A DNA stretch of 64,000 nucleotides from contig JAURVI010000005.1 in NCBI GenBank assembly GCA_030655515.1, positions 22,840 to 86,839 on the forward strand. The letters are read 5' to 3'. Each line of letters opens with the position of its first letter. Within the stretch, counting starts at the first letter, position 1. Origin of the DNA: Polaromonas sp. GTDB lineage: Bacteria; Pseudomonadota; Gammaproteobacteria; Burkholderiales; Burkholderiaceae_C. The notes beneath the pieces were generated by a model. That model did no database searches and was not told the origin of the DNA. It saw only the letters and a program-made list of their open reading frames with translations. A program made the position numbers and the translations under genes. This document shows, piece after piece, positions 52,487-61,308 of the stretch.

Positions 52487-54678
52487 CGTGGCACCTGTAA
52501 AAGTTTTGTTTTCAGCATCTCGAATTCCTTGTCGCCATCCATCGTCTGGCGATTCGTCGACATGGCCATGGTGGCAATACTGCCTGCGTCTGATTCTGGA
52601 CCTTTTTTTACCCCCGCGTCGTCCGCCGGTCCACCTGCCGGCGCGAGCCAGACCCAGAGACGGCGCTCACGCACATACAGCATGGCAAAAATACCCAGAA
52701 TCAGCAAGGCGCAGCCCAGATAGACAATGTTTTTTCCGGGCGCACGCGCGACCTGAAACACGCTGGCCTGCACCTGCGTGAAGTCCTTCAGCTCAAACGC
52801 CATCGGCGCCGGGTAATGGTGGGCATCGCTCAGCGAAAGCACGGCCTGCGCCATGAAAGCCTGGGTTCTTTCATCGCGCGGCAGGGGCGCCAGGCCGTTT
52901 TCCTCGCGCGTGAGCTGCGCCAGCTCAAACAACACGCCGTTGAGAATGCGCACCAGCACCTCGCCGGCGCGGTTGCGCTCGCCCTCCGGCACATTGGCCT
53001 CCATGAAATCGGAGATTGCCTGCAGCCCGGCGAGTGGCCTGCCCGCGGCAGGGCCTGTCGTCTGATCAGGCCCGGCGAACAGCGCCAAGGCCCGCGACGC
53101 GGAGGCCACCAGTTGCGCAGCCAGGTCGGGCCGGTCCGCGGCGATGGCCTGGCGCACATAACGCTGAACCGCCCGCTCCCGCTGGGCCGGATCGGCCAGC
53201 GCCCGGCGCAGGCGCAGGAAGCCGTCCATGCGGCCCTGCTCGTCGGCGGGAATGCGCAGGTACTGAAAGGGCTCGGCCGGGGTTTCACGAACGCCCAGCA
53301 AAAACAGCGACGGACTGGCCTGTGCGTCGTCCATCTTCACCGGCAGCATGTAGTTGTGAAACTCACGCGCCTGGCCGGACGCGTCCCGCAGTTTGTAAGT
53401 CACGCTGGGGCCGACGTTGCGCAACGCCTTGTTCTCCCTGGTTTTGTTGGCCGCGCCCAGGCGCGAATCGATGGCCTGGCGCAAATCGACCTTGCGCACA
53501 TCGACGACCGCGCCCAGCTTGCCCGAGTCGCCAAAATTTTCGACATTGATGACACGCAGCGCGGTGAACTCCAGCGTCATTTTTTCGGTGCCATTGGTCA
53601 GGCTGCTGGAGCCGCCAATCGTGCCCTGGATCTCGAACGCCTTGCTTGCCGGCTGAGCGCTGGCGGCCATCGGCACCGCCTTGAGCGTGACGCTGGAGCC
53701 GCCATCGTCAAAGCTGGACTGATAAATCTCTATGCCTTTGTGGCGGGCCGGGTGGTTGACTTCGACGCGGGCCGGTATTTTTTCGCCGGTTTCCTTGTCG
53801 TGAATGACGATCTCGCTGGCAAACAGCTTGGGCATGCCGGTCGAGTAGTACTCGACGATGAATTTTTTCAGTTCAACCGAAAAAGGCAGGTCCTGCAGCA
53901 GGACGCCGCCGGGCTGATTCAGGATGGCGGTGCCGGACTGCGTGCCTTCGGCGACCAGCAGGTTCGCCCGGAAGGTGGGGTTGTGCTCGCTCAGGCGGTG
54001 CCGGGCCGGCACATCGGCAATCAGCCCGCCGCCGGTGTAGATGGACTTGTTGTTCAGCCACATTTGCGCCCGCACCACCAGGTCGCCGTCGAGCAGGCCG
54101 CCGACACACACCAGCACGATGGCGCTGTGCGCCGCAATGTAACCGAGCTTGTTGGCGGCCCCGGCCTTGGCGGCCACCATCCAGCCGTCCCCCGCAGGCG
54201 CGGTTCTTTGCTGCAGCTTGACCCGCCAGCCACCCTGCACCAGCGTCTGTCCGATGCGCCGGGCGGCCAACTCGGGCGGCTCGGCCAGCGCGCCCTCGGC
54301 GCGGTGCGCAAAAGCCTTGAGGCTTTGCTCGCGAATGTTTTCCTTGAGCTGGTTCAGGTCGGCCAGGATTTTTGGCGTGTTGCGGCTGATGCACAGGGAG
54401 GTAGAGACGACCAGAAAGGCCAGGATCAGCATGAACCACCAGGCGCTGTACACGGTGTACAGGCCGACCGCGCCAAACACCTGGGCCCAGAACGGGCCGA
54501 ACTGGTTGACGTAATTGCTGATCGGCTCCTGCTGCTTGAGCACCGTGCCTATCACCGAAGCGATGCAGATGACGGTCAGCAGCGAGATCGAAAAACGCAT
54601 CGACGACAGCAGCTCCACGCTGGAACGCAGCATGTGCGAGCCGGACTTGAGCCTGAGGCCGTGGGTGGAAACTGTCAT
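52483..54678 (-). CDS. resB: System II cytochrome c biogenesis protein ResB/CcsB
   Basis: ResB is the partner of CcsA in haem delivery. The 731-residue protein begins with helices after LLSSMRFSISLLTVICIASV and QQEPISNYVNQFGPFWAQVF. A large periplasmic domain (VEVNHPARHKGIEIYQSSFDDGG, given in part) follows, then a last helix NIVYLGCALLILGIFAMLYV. A short Asp/Met-rich C-terminal tail ends it. It is preceded by a terminator belonging to the cytochrome c4 gene, so it probably has its own promoter in 54679-54710. Confidence 0.94.
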   Translation of the reverse strand: MTVSTHGLRLKSGSHMLRSSVELLSSMRFSISLLTVICIASVIGTVLKQQEPISNYVNQFGPFWAQVFGAVGLYTVYSAWWFMLILAFLVVSTSLCISRNTPKILADLNQLKENIREQSLKAFAHRAEGALAEPPELAARRIGQTLVQGGWRVKLQQRTAPAGDGWMVAAKAGAANKLGYIAAHSAIVLVCVGGLLDGDLVVRAQMWLNNKSIYTGGGLIADVPARHRLSEHNPTFRANLLVAEGTQSGTAILNQPGGVLLQDLPFSVELKKFIVEYYSTGMPKLFASEIVIHDKETGEKIPARVEVNHPARHKGIEIYQSSFDDGGSSVTLKAVPMAASAQPASKAFEIQGTIGGSSSLTNGTEKMTLEFTALRVINVENFGDSGKLGAVVDVRKVDLRQAIDSRLGAANKTRENKALRNVGPSVTYKLRDASGQAREFHNYMLPVKMDDAQASPSLFLLGVRETPAEPFQYLRIPADEQGRMDGFLRLRRALADPAQRERAVQRYVRQAIAADRPDLAAQLVASASRALALFAGPDQTTGPAAGRPLAGLQAISDFMEANVPEGERNRAGEVLVRILNGVLFELAQLTREENGLAPLPRDERTQAFMAQAVLSLSDAHHYPAPMAFELKDFTQVQASVFQVARAPGKNIVYLGCALLILGIFAMLYVRERRLWVWLAPAGGPADDAGVKKGPESDAGSIATMAMSTNRQTMDGDKEFEMLKTKLLQVPR

Positions 54679-54711
54679 GCGTGATGTTGACTGGGCTGTC
54701 GGGGCTGCAAG

Positions 54712-54749
54712 AAAAAAGGCGGGCCTTCATGAAAATGAAAAGACCCGCC
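54712..54749 (-). terminator. Rho-independent terminator after the cytochrome c4 gene
   Basis: On the minus strand GGCGGGTCTT pairs with AAGGCCCGCC (10 bp, one G-U) around a 12-nt loop and is followed by six T residues. It lies about 125 bp after the cytochrome c4 stop and directly before resB. Confidence 0.85.
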
Positions 54750-54873
54750 CTGCTATGGAGTGCTTATTTCGGCTGAGGTTCAATGCAAACCGGAAAGATG
54801 GATTGTATTTTCCCGAAAAAGGGGCCCGCCTGCTGGCCGGACCCTGCCCACGCCCTGCATTTTTTCAGGGTAT

Positions 54874-55518
54874 TCAGCGCAAGCCGGCAATGTAATCGGC
54901 CACCGCGCGGATTTCCCGGTCATTCAATTTGGCGGCCACCTGGTTCATTTGCAGGCTGTTTTGACGCACACCGTCACGGAAAGAAGTCAACTGGGCGGCG
55001 GTGTACTCGGCATGCTGGCCACCCAGCCGCGGGTACTGCGCAGGAATACCGGCGCCAGTGGGGTTGTGGCAACCCGCGCAGGCCGGCACCTGGCGGTCGG
55101 AAATGCCGCCGCGGTAGATGCGCTCACCCAGCGCCACCAGTTCCTTGTCTTTGGCAAAACCGGGTTTGACTTTTTTGGCGGCCACCCAGTAAGCGATGTT
55201 TTTCATGTCGTCGTCGCTCAGCGCGCTGGCGAAACCTTTCATGACCGGGTTGTTGCGCTTGCCGGACTTGAACTCCTGCAATTGCTTGATCAGGTATTCG
55301 GGGTGTTGCTGGGCCAGTTTGGGATTCACCGGCGTGCCGGAATTGCCGTCCGCCGCGTGGCAAGCGATGCACACCGCGGTGTACGTCGCCTCACCCCTGA
55401 CCAGATCGGGTTTGGCCACCCTGGCAGGCGCGACCGCGTCGGCCGCCCGCGAAACCACAGGCGCCGCCAACAGGGCGGCGAATAAATAAGTCATCAACGA
55501 AGTGGAAACAAGCTTCAT
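54874..55518 (-). CDS. Dihaem cytochrome c4-type protein
   Basis: A 214-residue secreted cytochrome with two haem sites, CIACH (Cys50/Cys53/His54) and CAGCH (Cys147/Cys150/His151), in two homologous halves. The later methionines (NNPVMKGFASALSDDDMKNIAYW; NSLQMNQVAAKLND) are likely axial ligands. A signal peptide occupies about residues 1-25. Cytochrome c4 carries electrons from bc1 to terminal oxidases. The adjacent ResB/CcsA genes encode the machinery that attaches its haems. The gene is divergent from engB. Confidence 0.94.
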   Translation of the reverse strand: MKLVSTSLMTYLFAALLAAPVVSRAADAVAPARVAKPDLVRGEATYTAVCIACHAADGNSGTPVNPKLAQQHPEYLIKQLQEFKSGKRNNPVMKGFASALSDDDMKNIAYWVAAKKVKPGFAKDKELVALGERIYRGGISDRQVPACAGCHNPTGAGIPAQYPRLGGQHAEYTAAQLTSFRDGVRQNSLQMNQVAAKLNDREIRAVADYIAGLR

Positions 55519-55632
55519 ATCGGGGGTTTAATGGTTGATTCTAAAAGTGGGCTGGAAGTGAAATTGGAAATTAGCAACGGGCGCAGGCCTTCATCCGAAT
55601 TAAGCTGACCAAAGCCCCGGCGGGACACCAAC

Positions 55633-55660
55633 TTAACGCAAAACTGCCTGATTTTACAAT
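55633..55660 (+). promoter_or_regulatory. Predicted engB promoter
   Basis: TTAACG (55633-55638) and TACAAT (55655-55660) are separated by 16 bp. Initiation near 55667 would leave a leader of about 16 nt and exclude the ATG at 55659, which lies inside the -10 box. A small hairpin (TTGGG/CCCAA, 55664-55680) sits directly before the ATG at 55683. Confidence 0.5.
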
Positions 55661-55682
55661 GGCTTGGGGGACAATCCCAAAT

Positions 55683-56480
55683 ATGACCCTATCTCCCCGA
55701 TCTACCCCCGTCAAGTCGCAAAAGCCGACGGCCAAAAGAGCCCCCCCCAAAGTGGCGGCGGCCAAAATGGCGGCGGCTTTGGCGGCCCAGGCGCCCCCAT
55801 CCGCCGAGGCCAAAACCGCGATGGGCTGGCTGCACACCGCAAAGTTTCTGACGACCGCGCCCGAGCTCAGGCACCTGCCCCTGCTCGACGTGCCAGAGAT
55901 TGCCTTCGTCGGCCGATCCAATGCGGGCAAGTCCACCTGCATCAATACGCTGACACAAATCAACCGCCTGGCGTTCGCCTCCAAAACCCCGGGCCGCACG
56001 CAGAGCATCAACCTGTTCGCACTCGGCAAACAGGGCGTGCTCGATGCGGTGCTGGCCGATTTGCCAGGCTACGGCTACGCGGCCGTGCCCAAGGCAGCCA
56101 AATACCGCTGGCAACAGGTGATGGGCAACTACCTGCAAACGCGCGACAACTTGAAGGGCGTGGTGCTGCTGTGCGACCCGCGCCTGGGGCTGACCGAGCT
56201 CGACGAGATTTTGCTCGACGTGATCCGCCCCCGGGTCGAAGAAGGCCTGAAGTTTCTGGTGCTGCTGACCAAATCCGACAAACTGAACAAGACCGAAGCG
56301 GCCAAGGCGTTATCCATTGTGCGACTGCAAGCCGGCGGCGGCGATGTCAAACTGTTTTCTGCACTCAAGCGGCAAGGCGTGGAAGAAGTGGCCCAGCATC
56401 TGTGGCAATGGGCGCATCCGCCCGTCAAGGCCGCCAAGGCGGCGGCACCGGCGGAAGACCCCGGCGAATCCTGCGAATGA
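55683..56480 (+). CDS. engB: Ribosome biogenesis GTP-binding protein EngB (YsxC/YihA)
   Basis: EngB is a GTPase needed for large ribosomal subunit assembly and division. The 265-residue product has G1 GRSNAGKST, G2 TPGRTQSIN, G3 DLPGYGY, G4 TKSDK and G5 SALKRQG, preceded by about 60 residues of basic, Ala/Lys/Pro-rich extension absent from the core family. I choose the ATG at 55683 because the ATG at 55659 overlaps a -10 box. It is convergent with the acyltransferase gene downstream. Confidence 0.93.
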   Translation: MTLSPRSTPVKSQKPTAKRAPPKVAAAKMAAALAAQAPPSAEAKTAMGWLHTAKFLTTAPELRHLPLLDVPEIAFVGRSNAGKSTCINTLTQINRLAFASKTPGRTQSINLFALGKQGVLDAVLADLPGYGYAAVPKAAKYRWQQVMGNYLQTRDNLKGVVLLCDPRLGLTELDEILLDVIRPRVEEGLKFLVLLTKSDKLNKTEAAKALSIVRLQAGGGDVKLFSALKRQGVEEVAQHLWQWAHPPVKAAKAAAPAEDPGESCE

Positions 56481-56481
56481 A

Positions 56482-56497
56482 GCGGCGCGCGCGCCGC
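56482..56497. repeat. 16-bp perfect palindrome between engB and the acyltransferase gene
   Basis: GCGGCGCGCGCGCCGC fills the 33-bp convergent gap. Its stem would be very stable, but no U-tract follows on either strand, so a classical intrinsic terminator is not supported. Confidence 0.5.
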
Positions 56498-56513
56498 CAG
56501 CAGGCACCCGGAC

Positions 56514-57410
56514 TCAGTAGACGGGAGGCTCCCCTTCGGGCCGGGTCTTGAACCGTTTGTGTACCCAGTAGTACTGGGCCGGCATGGTGTCGATGTAGGC
56601 TTGCAGATGGGCATTCATGCGGGCCGCATCTGCGACGGGGTCCTCCGTCGGAAAATGGACCCAGGCCGGCAACACCTCGACGTCGTAACCCCAGGGAGTC
56701 AGGCGGGGCACCAGCGGCACGACTTTGGCACGACCCAGGCGAGCGAAGCGAGAGAGCGACGGCACCGTCGCCGTCGGCAGGCCGTAAAACGGCACGAACA
56801 CCGAATCGTCAGGCCCGAAGTCCATGTCGGGCAGCAGGTACAGCGGCTGCCCTTCGCGCAATGCGGTCACGATGGGCTTGACGCCGTCGGCCCGACCGAA
56901 GAGGCGCAGGTGACCAAAACGCTGCCGGCCCCGCAATATCCACTGGTCCACCAGCTTGTTCGACTGGTCGGTGTAAATGGTCGTTGACAGGCGCGGAGAA
57001 TGCAACGCGGCGGCGGCCCAGGCCGCATCGAGACCGACAAAATGCGGCAAAAAGATCACCGTCGGCTCATGGCCGGCGAGTTCATGCACGGCGCCGATCA
57101 GCCGAACACGCTGCCGCACCCAGGCTCGGGGGGCATGCCACAGCCAGGCGCGATCCAGCCAGGCCTGGGCAAAATACACAAAAGTCTGCCGAGCCAGTTG
57201 GTGCCGATCAGCGTCGGCAAGCGCCGGAAAACACAGATGCAGATTCTCCTGCACAACACGCCGGCGCGCCCCGACCAGGCCATACAGCGCCCAGCCCAGC
57301 CCGACGCCGAACGCCCGTGTCAGGGGCAGCGGAAAAACCGCCAGCACCTGCATCAGGGAGATGCCGGTTCGGGTGAGCCAGCGGCTGAGCCGTTGTCGGA
57401 GTGTCTTCAA
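56514..57410 (-). CDS. Lipid A biosynthesis acyltransferase, second paralogue (LpxL/LpxM-like)
   Basis: A 298-residue inner-membrane acyltransferase that adds secondary acyl chains to lipid A. It has the catalytic HX4D box (PHFVGLDA), the RQRFGH and REGQPLYLLPDMDFGPDDSVFVPF regions, and a C-terminal YYWVHKRFKTRP. The start is TTG at 57410 with AGGA 6 nt upstream, and it overlaps the upstream paralogue's stop by 4 bp (TTGA). Which of the two paralogues transfers which chain cannot be told from sequence. Confidence 0.9.
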   Translation of the reverse strand: MKTLRQRLSRWLTRTGISLMQVLAVFPLPLTRAFGVGLGWALYGLVGARRRVVQENLHLCFPALADADRHQLARQTFVYFAQAWLDRAWLWHAPRAWVRQRVRLIGAVHELAGHEPTVIFLPHFVGLDAAWAAAALHSPRLSTTIYTDQSNKLVDQWILRGRQRFGHLRLFGRADGVKPIVTALREGQPLYLLPDMDFGPDDSVFVPFYGLPTATVPSLSRFARLGRAKVVPLVPRLTPWGYDVEVLPAWVHFPTEDPVADAARMNAHLQAYIDTMPAQYYWVHKRFKTRPEGEPPVY

Positions 57411-58294
57411 AACGCGTCCTTGCGTGGTGTCTTGTAGCGCGCGTAGCCCCACAGATATTGCCCCGGCTGACTCAGGACGATGGCCTCGATCGCCTGGTTG
57501 ATCCGCGTCACGGCACCGGGGATGTCTGACTGCATCGGGCCGGTGCGGGGGCCAGCGTCGGTCGCTGCGATACCGTTCGCCTGCAGACCGGCCACGGGCG
57601 GCCAGATATTGAGAAAATAGCCTTGCCCGCGCGGCAGGCGCTCGCAACTCACCGGCAGCAGGACTGCCCCGCTTTGCAGCGCCAGCCGCGCAGCCAGCGT
57701 CATGGTGTACGCCGGCTTGCCAAAAAACGGCGCCCACACGCCCAGACCCTCGGGCGGAACCTGGTCTGTCAGCAGGGCCACGGCCTGATTGGCCTTGAGC
57801 GTCTTGTGCATCAGGCGGATACCGCTCAGGCTGGCCGGCACCACGCTCAGGTTCGGGCGGCTGCGGGCGACCTGCTCCAGCCGCGCCAGCCAGGGCTTGC
57901 GGGCCGGACGGTAAATCGCGGCAATCGGCCCATACAGCTCGGCCAGCACCTGCGGGCCGAGCTCGAAGCTGCCGCAATGCGGACCAAAAAAAATCACGCC
58001 TTTGCCGCGGGCGAAAGCGTCGCTTGCATGGGCCTGGCCCTCGATCCGCACATTGTCCAGGCAGGACGCTGCGGGCGGCCGCATCCACAGCTTGGGCAGC
58101 TCGGCCACGAAACGGCCGGCCTCGGCAATGGCCGGCCTGGCCGCCTCAAACGCGATGCCGGCCTGCGCCACATTCGCCCGAAACTGCCTTCTATAGCGGG
58201 GACTCACGGCCCAGACCAGCCAGCCCAGCCCAGCCCCCAGCGCATGCAGGACGCGCAACGGCCAACGGGAGAAGAATCGGAACAGGCAGATCAT
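57407..58294 (-). CDS. Lipid A biosynthesis acyltransferase, first paralogue (LpxL/HtrB-like)
   Basis: A 295-residue paralogue of the next gene, with an N-terminal membrane helix (MICLFRFFSRWPLRVLHALG), catalytic HX4E box (GPHCGSFE), YRPARKPWLARLEQ, LLTDQVPPEGLGVWAPFFGK and YLWGYARYKTPR. The start is the ATG at 58294, where the hydrophobic helix begins; the frame is open 42 bp further. It is divergent from metK, and the two genes share about 170 bp of regulatory DNA. Confidence 0.9.
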   Translation of the reverse strand: MICLFRFFSRWPLRVLHALGAGLGWLVWAVSPRYRRQFRANVAQAGIAFEAARPAIAEAGRFVAELPKLWMRPPAASCLDNVRIEGQAHASDAFARGKGVIFFGPHCGSFELGPQVLAELYGPIAAIYRPARKPWLARLEQVARSRPNLSVVPASLSGIRLMHKTLKANQAVALLTDQVPPEGLGVWAPFFGKPAYTMTLAARLALQSGAVLLPVSCERLPRGQGYFLNIWPPVAGLQANGIAATDAGPRTGPMQSDIPGAVTRINQAIEAIVLSQPGQYLWGYARYKTPRKDAF

Positions 58295-58341
58295 GGAAAA
58301 TGAGACGGAAACAGGCAGCGGAGGGGGTAATGGCAAAACGA

Positions 58342-58347
58342 TATAAT
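58342..58347 (+). promoter_or_regulatory. -10 element of the metK promoter
   Basis: A perfect TATAAT; the -35 region 17 bp upstream (CGGAGG) is poor, suggesting activator dependence or a different spacing. Transcription from about 58354 would begin at the first of two leader hairpins and leave a leader of about 110 nt. Confidence 0.6.
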
Positions 58348-58353
58348 CGCGGC

Positions 58354-58437
58354 TGTCGCCGAGTTACTGAACAACTTGCAGGGCGACATTAAACCAAACT
58401 GCTAAAGCGTTCGCCGAAGCACCCCAGCCGGCAACGC
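58354..58437 (+). promoter_or_regulatory. Structured 5' leader of metK (two hairpins)
   Basis: Hairpin 1 (58354-58387): GTCGCC pairs with GGCGAC, with an inner GAGTT/AACTT stem and 7-nt loop. Hairpin 2 (58407-58437): GCGTT, bulged C, GCCG pairs with CGGC AACGC around a 12-nt loop. The GGAG Shine-Dalgarno follows about 17 nt later. MetK makes SAM, so a SAM/SAH-sensing leader is possible, but I could not match the conserved cores of the known SAM or SAH riboswitch classes. This is a structural observation only. Confidence 0.4.
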
Positions 58438-58464
58438 GCCGACTAACTTCATGGAGTGTACGCA

Positions 58465-59646
58465 ATGGCGAACGATTTTCTCTTTACTTCCGAATCCGTC
58501 TCCGAAGGCCATCCCGACAAGGTGGCCGACCAGATTTCCGATGCCATCCTCGATGCCATCTTCAAACAGGATTCGCGCAGCCGCGTGGCGGCCGAGACGC
58601 TGACCAACACCGGCCTCGTCGTTCTGGCCGGTGAAATCACCACCAACGCGCACGTCGACTACATCCAGGTCGCGCGCGACACCCTCAAGCGCATCGGCTA
58701 CGACAACACCGAATACGGCATCGACTACAAGGGCTGCGCCGTGCTGGTGGCCTACGACAAGCAGAGCAACGACATCGCCCAGGGTGTGGATCATGCCAGC
58801 GACGACCACCTCAACATCGGCGCCGGCGACCAGGGCCTGATGTTCGGCTACGCCTGCGACGAGACGCCCGACCTGATGCCCGCGCCGATTTATTACGCGC
58901 ACCGCCTGGTCGAGCGCCAGGCCCAGTTGCGCAAGGACGGCCGCCTGCCCTTCCTGCGCCCCGACGCCAAGAGCCAAGTGACGATGCGCTATGTGGACGG
59001 CCGCCCGCACAGCATCGACACCGTGGTGCTGTCGACCCAGCACAGCCCCGACCAGAGCGAAACGGCCCACAAAATGAAGGCTTCGTTCATCGAAGCCGTC
59101 ATTGAAGAAATCATCAAGCCGGTTTGCCCGAAGGAGTGGCTCAAGGACACCAAGTACCTGATCAACCCGACCGGCCGCTTCGTCATCGGCGGCCCGCAGG
59201 GCGACTGCGGCCTGACCGGCCGCAAGATCATTGTGGACACTTATGGCGGCGCCTGCCCGCACGGCGGCGGCGCGTTTTCCGGCAAGGATCCTTCGAAGGT
59301 CGACCGCTCGGCAGCCTATGCCGCACGTTACGTCGCCAAAAACATCGTGGCCGCCGGCCTGGCGCGCCAGTGCCAGATCCAGGTGGCGTACGCCATCGGC
59401 GTCGCGCAGCCGATGAACATCACCGTCTACACCGAAGGCACCGGCGTGATCTCCGACGACAAGCTGTCGGCACTGGTGGCGGAGCATTTCGACCTGCGGC
59501 CCAAGGGCATCATCCAGATGCTCGACCTGCTGCGTCCAATCTACGAGAAGACTGCCGCTTACGGCCACTTCGGCCGCGACGAGCCTGAATTCACCTGGGA
59601 AAAAACGGACAAGGCAGCGGCGCTGCGCGCTGCAGCAGGCCTGTAA
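58465..59646 (+). CDS. metK: S-adenosylmethionine synthetase
   Basis: MetK makes SAM from methionine and ATP. The 393-residue enzyme has [22 protein letters not shown] (part) with the ATP-binding His, [11 protein letters not shown], the potassium/Mg site [31 protein letters not shown] and [19 protein letters not shown]. The ATG at 58465 has GGAG 8 nt upstream; an earlier GTG at 58456 would overlap that site. A strong terminator follows at 59728. Confidence 0.97.
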   Translation: MANDFLFTSESVSEGHPDKVADQISDAILDAIFKQDSRSRVAAETLTNTGLVVLAGEITTNAHVDYIQVARDTLKRIGYDNTEYGIDYKGCAVLVAYDKQSNDIAQGVDHASDDHLNIGAGDQGLMFGYACDETPDLMPAPIYYAHRLVERQAQLRKDGRLPFLRPDAKSQVTMRYVDGRPHSIDTVVLSTQHSPDQSETAHKMKASFIEAVIEEIIKPVCPKEWLKDTKYLINPTGRFVIGGPQGDCGLTGRKIIVDTYGGACPHGGGAFSGKDPSKVDRSAAYAARYVAKNIVAAGLARQCQIQVAYAIGVAQPMNITVYTEGTGVISDDKLSALVAEHFDLRPKGIIQMLDLLRPIYEKTAAYGHFGRDEPEFTWEKTDKAAALRAAAGL

Positions 59647-59727
59647 AAGCCTCTGCCTGACGAGTCCCGCCCGGCGCAGGCATCAGGCCTCGCACTGGGC
59701 AACCGCTCCAGGCGCCTGACCACAAAA

Positions 59728-59753
59728 ATGCTGCCAACAGGCGGCATTTTTTT
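59728..59753 (+). terminator. Rho-independent terminator after metK
   Basis: ATGCTGCC pairs with GGCGGCAT (8 bp, one G-U) across an AACA loop and is followed by TTTTTT. Five A residues precede the stem, so it could also act in the opposite direction. It lies about 80 bp after the metK stop. Confidence 0.9.
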
Positions 59754-59897
59754 CTCCGGCTTCTTCAGGAGCGCAGGACTACAATTTTTGCAACCGGGGT
59801 CCTGCACAGGCGCGAACCCGCAAGGTGTCGCATCAGGGCCATGACACCGCTCACCCCTCGCGCCCTGCCGACCGGCCACCAGTCCAATCACGGAGTC

Positions 59898-61268
59898 ATG
59901 ATGAAGCGCATTAGCAACAAGATGACGGTCAATATCGCGGGGGCGCTGGTGGCGGTGTTCTGCCTGATCGGCATCAACGAGCTGGCGTATGACCGGTCTG
60001 TCGCCGCGATGGACGAGCTCTCCACCACCGAACTCGCGCGCAGCAGCCTGCAGCGCCTGCTGCAGGACGTGCTGGATGCGGAGACCGGGCAGCGCGGTTA
60101 CCTGCTGAGCGACGACCCACGCTATCTCGAGCCCTACAACGCCGCCATTGCGGACATCGGCCACACCCAGGACATCCTGCGTGAACTCTTCGTCGACAAA
60201 CCCGAACATCTGCCGACATTGGGAACGCTCTCCCGCACGGTGCAGCAAAAACTGACGGAGATGGATTTGTCGCTGCGCATGAAGCGCGAAGGCAAGGAAG
60301 ACGCCTGGAAGTTCGTACTGACGACCGACGTGGGCAAGGAACAGATGGACACCATCCGCACCAGTGCCTCGCAACTCATCGCATCGAGCCAGAAGCAGCG
60401 TGACCAGAGTTATGTGGACATCCGCCAGTCGCTGATCGCCGCGCGTATCGGCATCACCATCGTGGCTGGCATTGGTTTCCTGGCCTTCTGGCTCTATTTG
60501 CGACAGAGCGCAGCCCTCAGCCTGGCGGACCAGCGCCAGCAGGTGGCGCTTCAAGCCGAACGCGATTTGCTGGGCGTGCAGGTGCGGGAACGGACCGAAC
60601 GCCTGGCCGAACTGGCCACCCACCTCCAGCAGGTGCGCGAGGACGAACGGGCACATCTGGCGCGCGAGCTGCACGATGAACTGGGCGCGCTGCTGACGGC
60701 TGCCAAACTGGATGTTGCACGCATCAAGGCCCGCCTCGGGGCAGACTCGGCTGACATGCAGCAGCGCATCCAGCATCTGGTCGACACCCTGAACAGCGGC
60801 ATCGCGCTGAAGCGGCGCATCATCGAGGACCTGCGCCCGTCGTCGCTGTCCAATCTGGGGCTGCTGCCGTCCCTGGAAATCCTCACCCGCGAATTCGAGC
60901 GGCGCTCCGGCCTCATCATCGCCAGCAATCTGGAGGCCGTCGTGCTGGACGAGCCGACGCAGCTAACGGTCTACCGCCTGGTGCAGGAGTCGCTGACGAA
61001 CATCGCCAAATACGCCCAGGCCACGCACGTCAATATTTCACTGCTGAACTACCCGGGGCATGTGGTCGCCAAGGTGCAGGACGATGGCCAGGGCTTTGAC
61101 ACGGAAAGCATCAAAAATTCCAGCCATGGTCTGGCCGGCATGCGGCACCGGGTGGAAGCCTCGGGCGGCCGTCTGGTCATCGACTCGGGGCCGGCCGGCA
61201 CCACGATTTCAGCGGTGCTGCCCACCGGCAGTACTGGCGGTTTGCCGGACGATCCGAATTTCGCGTGA
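59898..61268 (+). CDS. Orphan NarL-type sensor histidine kinase with CHASE3-like sensor
   Basis: A 456-residue membrane kinase. There is an N-terminal helix (VNIAGALVAVFCLIGINEL) and a CHASE3-type extracytoplasmic helical domain (DAETGQRGYLLSDDPRYLEPY, given in part). A second helix (IGITIVAGIGFLAFWLYL), a coiled coil, and the HisKA_3 dimerisation helix with phospho-acceptor His259 (HLARELHDELGALL) follow. A HATPase_c domain closes it (ESLTNIAKYAQAT, DDGQGFD, HGLAGMRHR). No response regulator is encoded nearby. The start is one of two adjacent ATGs at 59898/59901 behind CGGAG; a TACAAT -10-like box lies at 59780. Ligand unknown. Confidence 0.88.
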   Translation: MMKRISNKMTVNIAGALVAVFCLIGINELAYDRSVAAMDELSTTELARSSLQRLLQDVLDAETGQRGYLLSDDPRYLEPYNAAIADIGHTQDILRELFVDKPEHLPTLGTLSRTVQQKLTEMDLSLRMKREGKEDAWKFVLTTDVGKEQMDTIRTSASQLIASSQKQRDQSYVDIRQSLIAARIGITIVAGIGFLAFWLYLRQSAALSLADQRQQVALQAERDLLGVQVRERTERLAELATHLQQVREDERAHLARELHDELGALLTAAKLDVARIKARLGADSADMQQRIQHLVDTLNSGIALKRRIIEDLRPSSLSNLGLLPSLEILTREFERRSGLIIASNLEAVVLDEPTQLTVYRLVQESLTNIAKYAQATHVNISLLNYPGHVVAKVQDDGQGFDTESIKNSSHGLAGMRHRVEASGGRLVIDSGPAGTTISAVLPTGSTGGLPDDPNFA

Positions 61269-61308
61269 ACGGGCCATCAGCACACATGCAGTGCGGCAAA
61301 CGCCGGCT

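Noticed and set aside
52816..54684. 622-codon plus-strand frame across resB
   Set aside because: Antisense of resB; no motifs, no ribosome-binding site of note.
58348..58464. A known SAM-I, SAM-II or SAH riboswitch before metK
   Set aside because: Two hairpins are present but the conserved core sequences I know for these classes are not recognisable, so no class is assigned.
58402..59568. 388-codon minus-strand frame across metK
   Set aside because: Antisense of metK, which is fully conserved on the plus strand.
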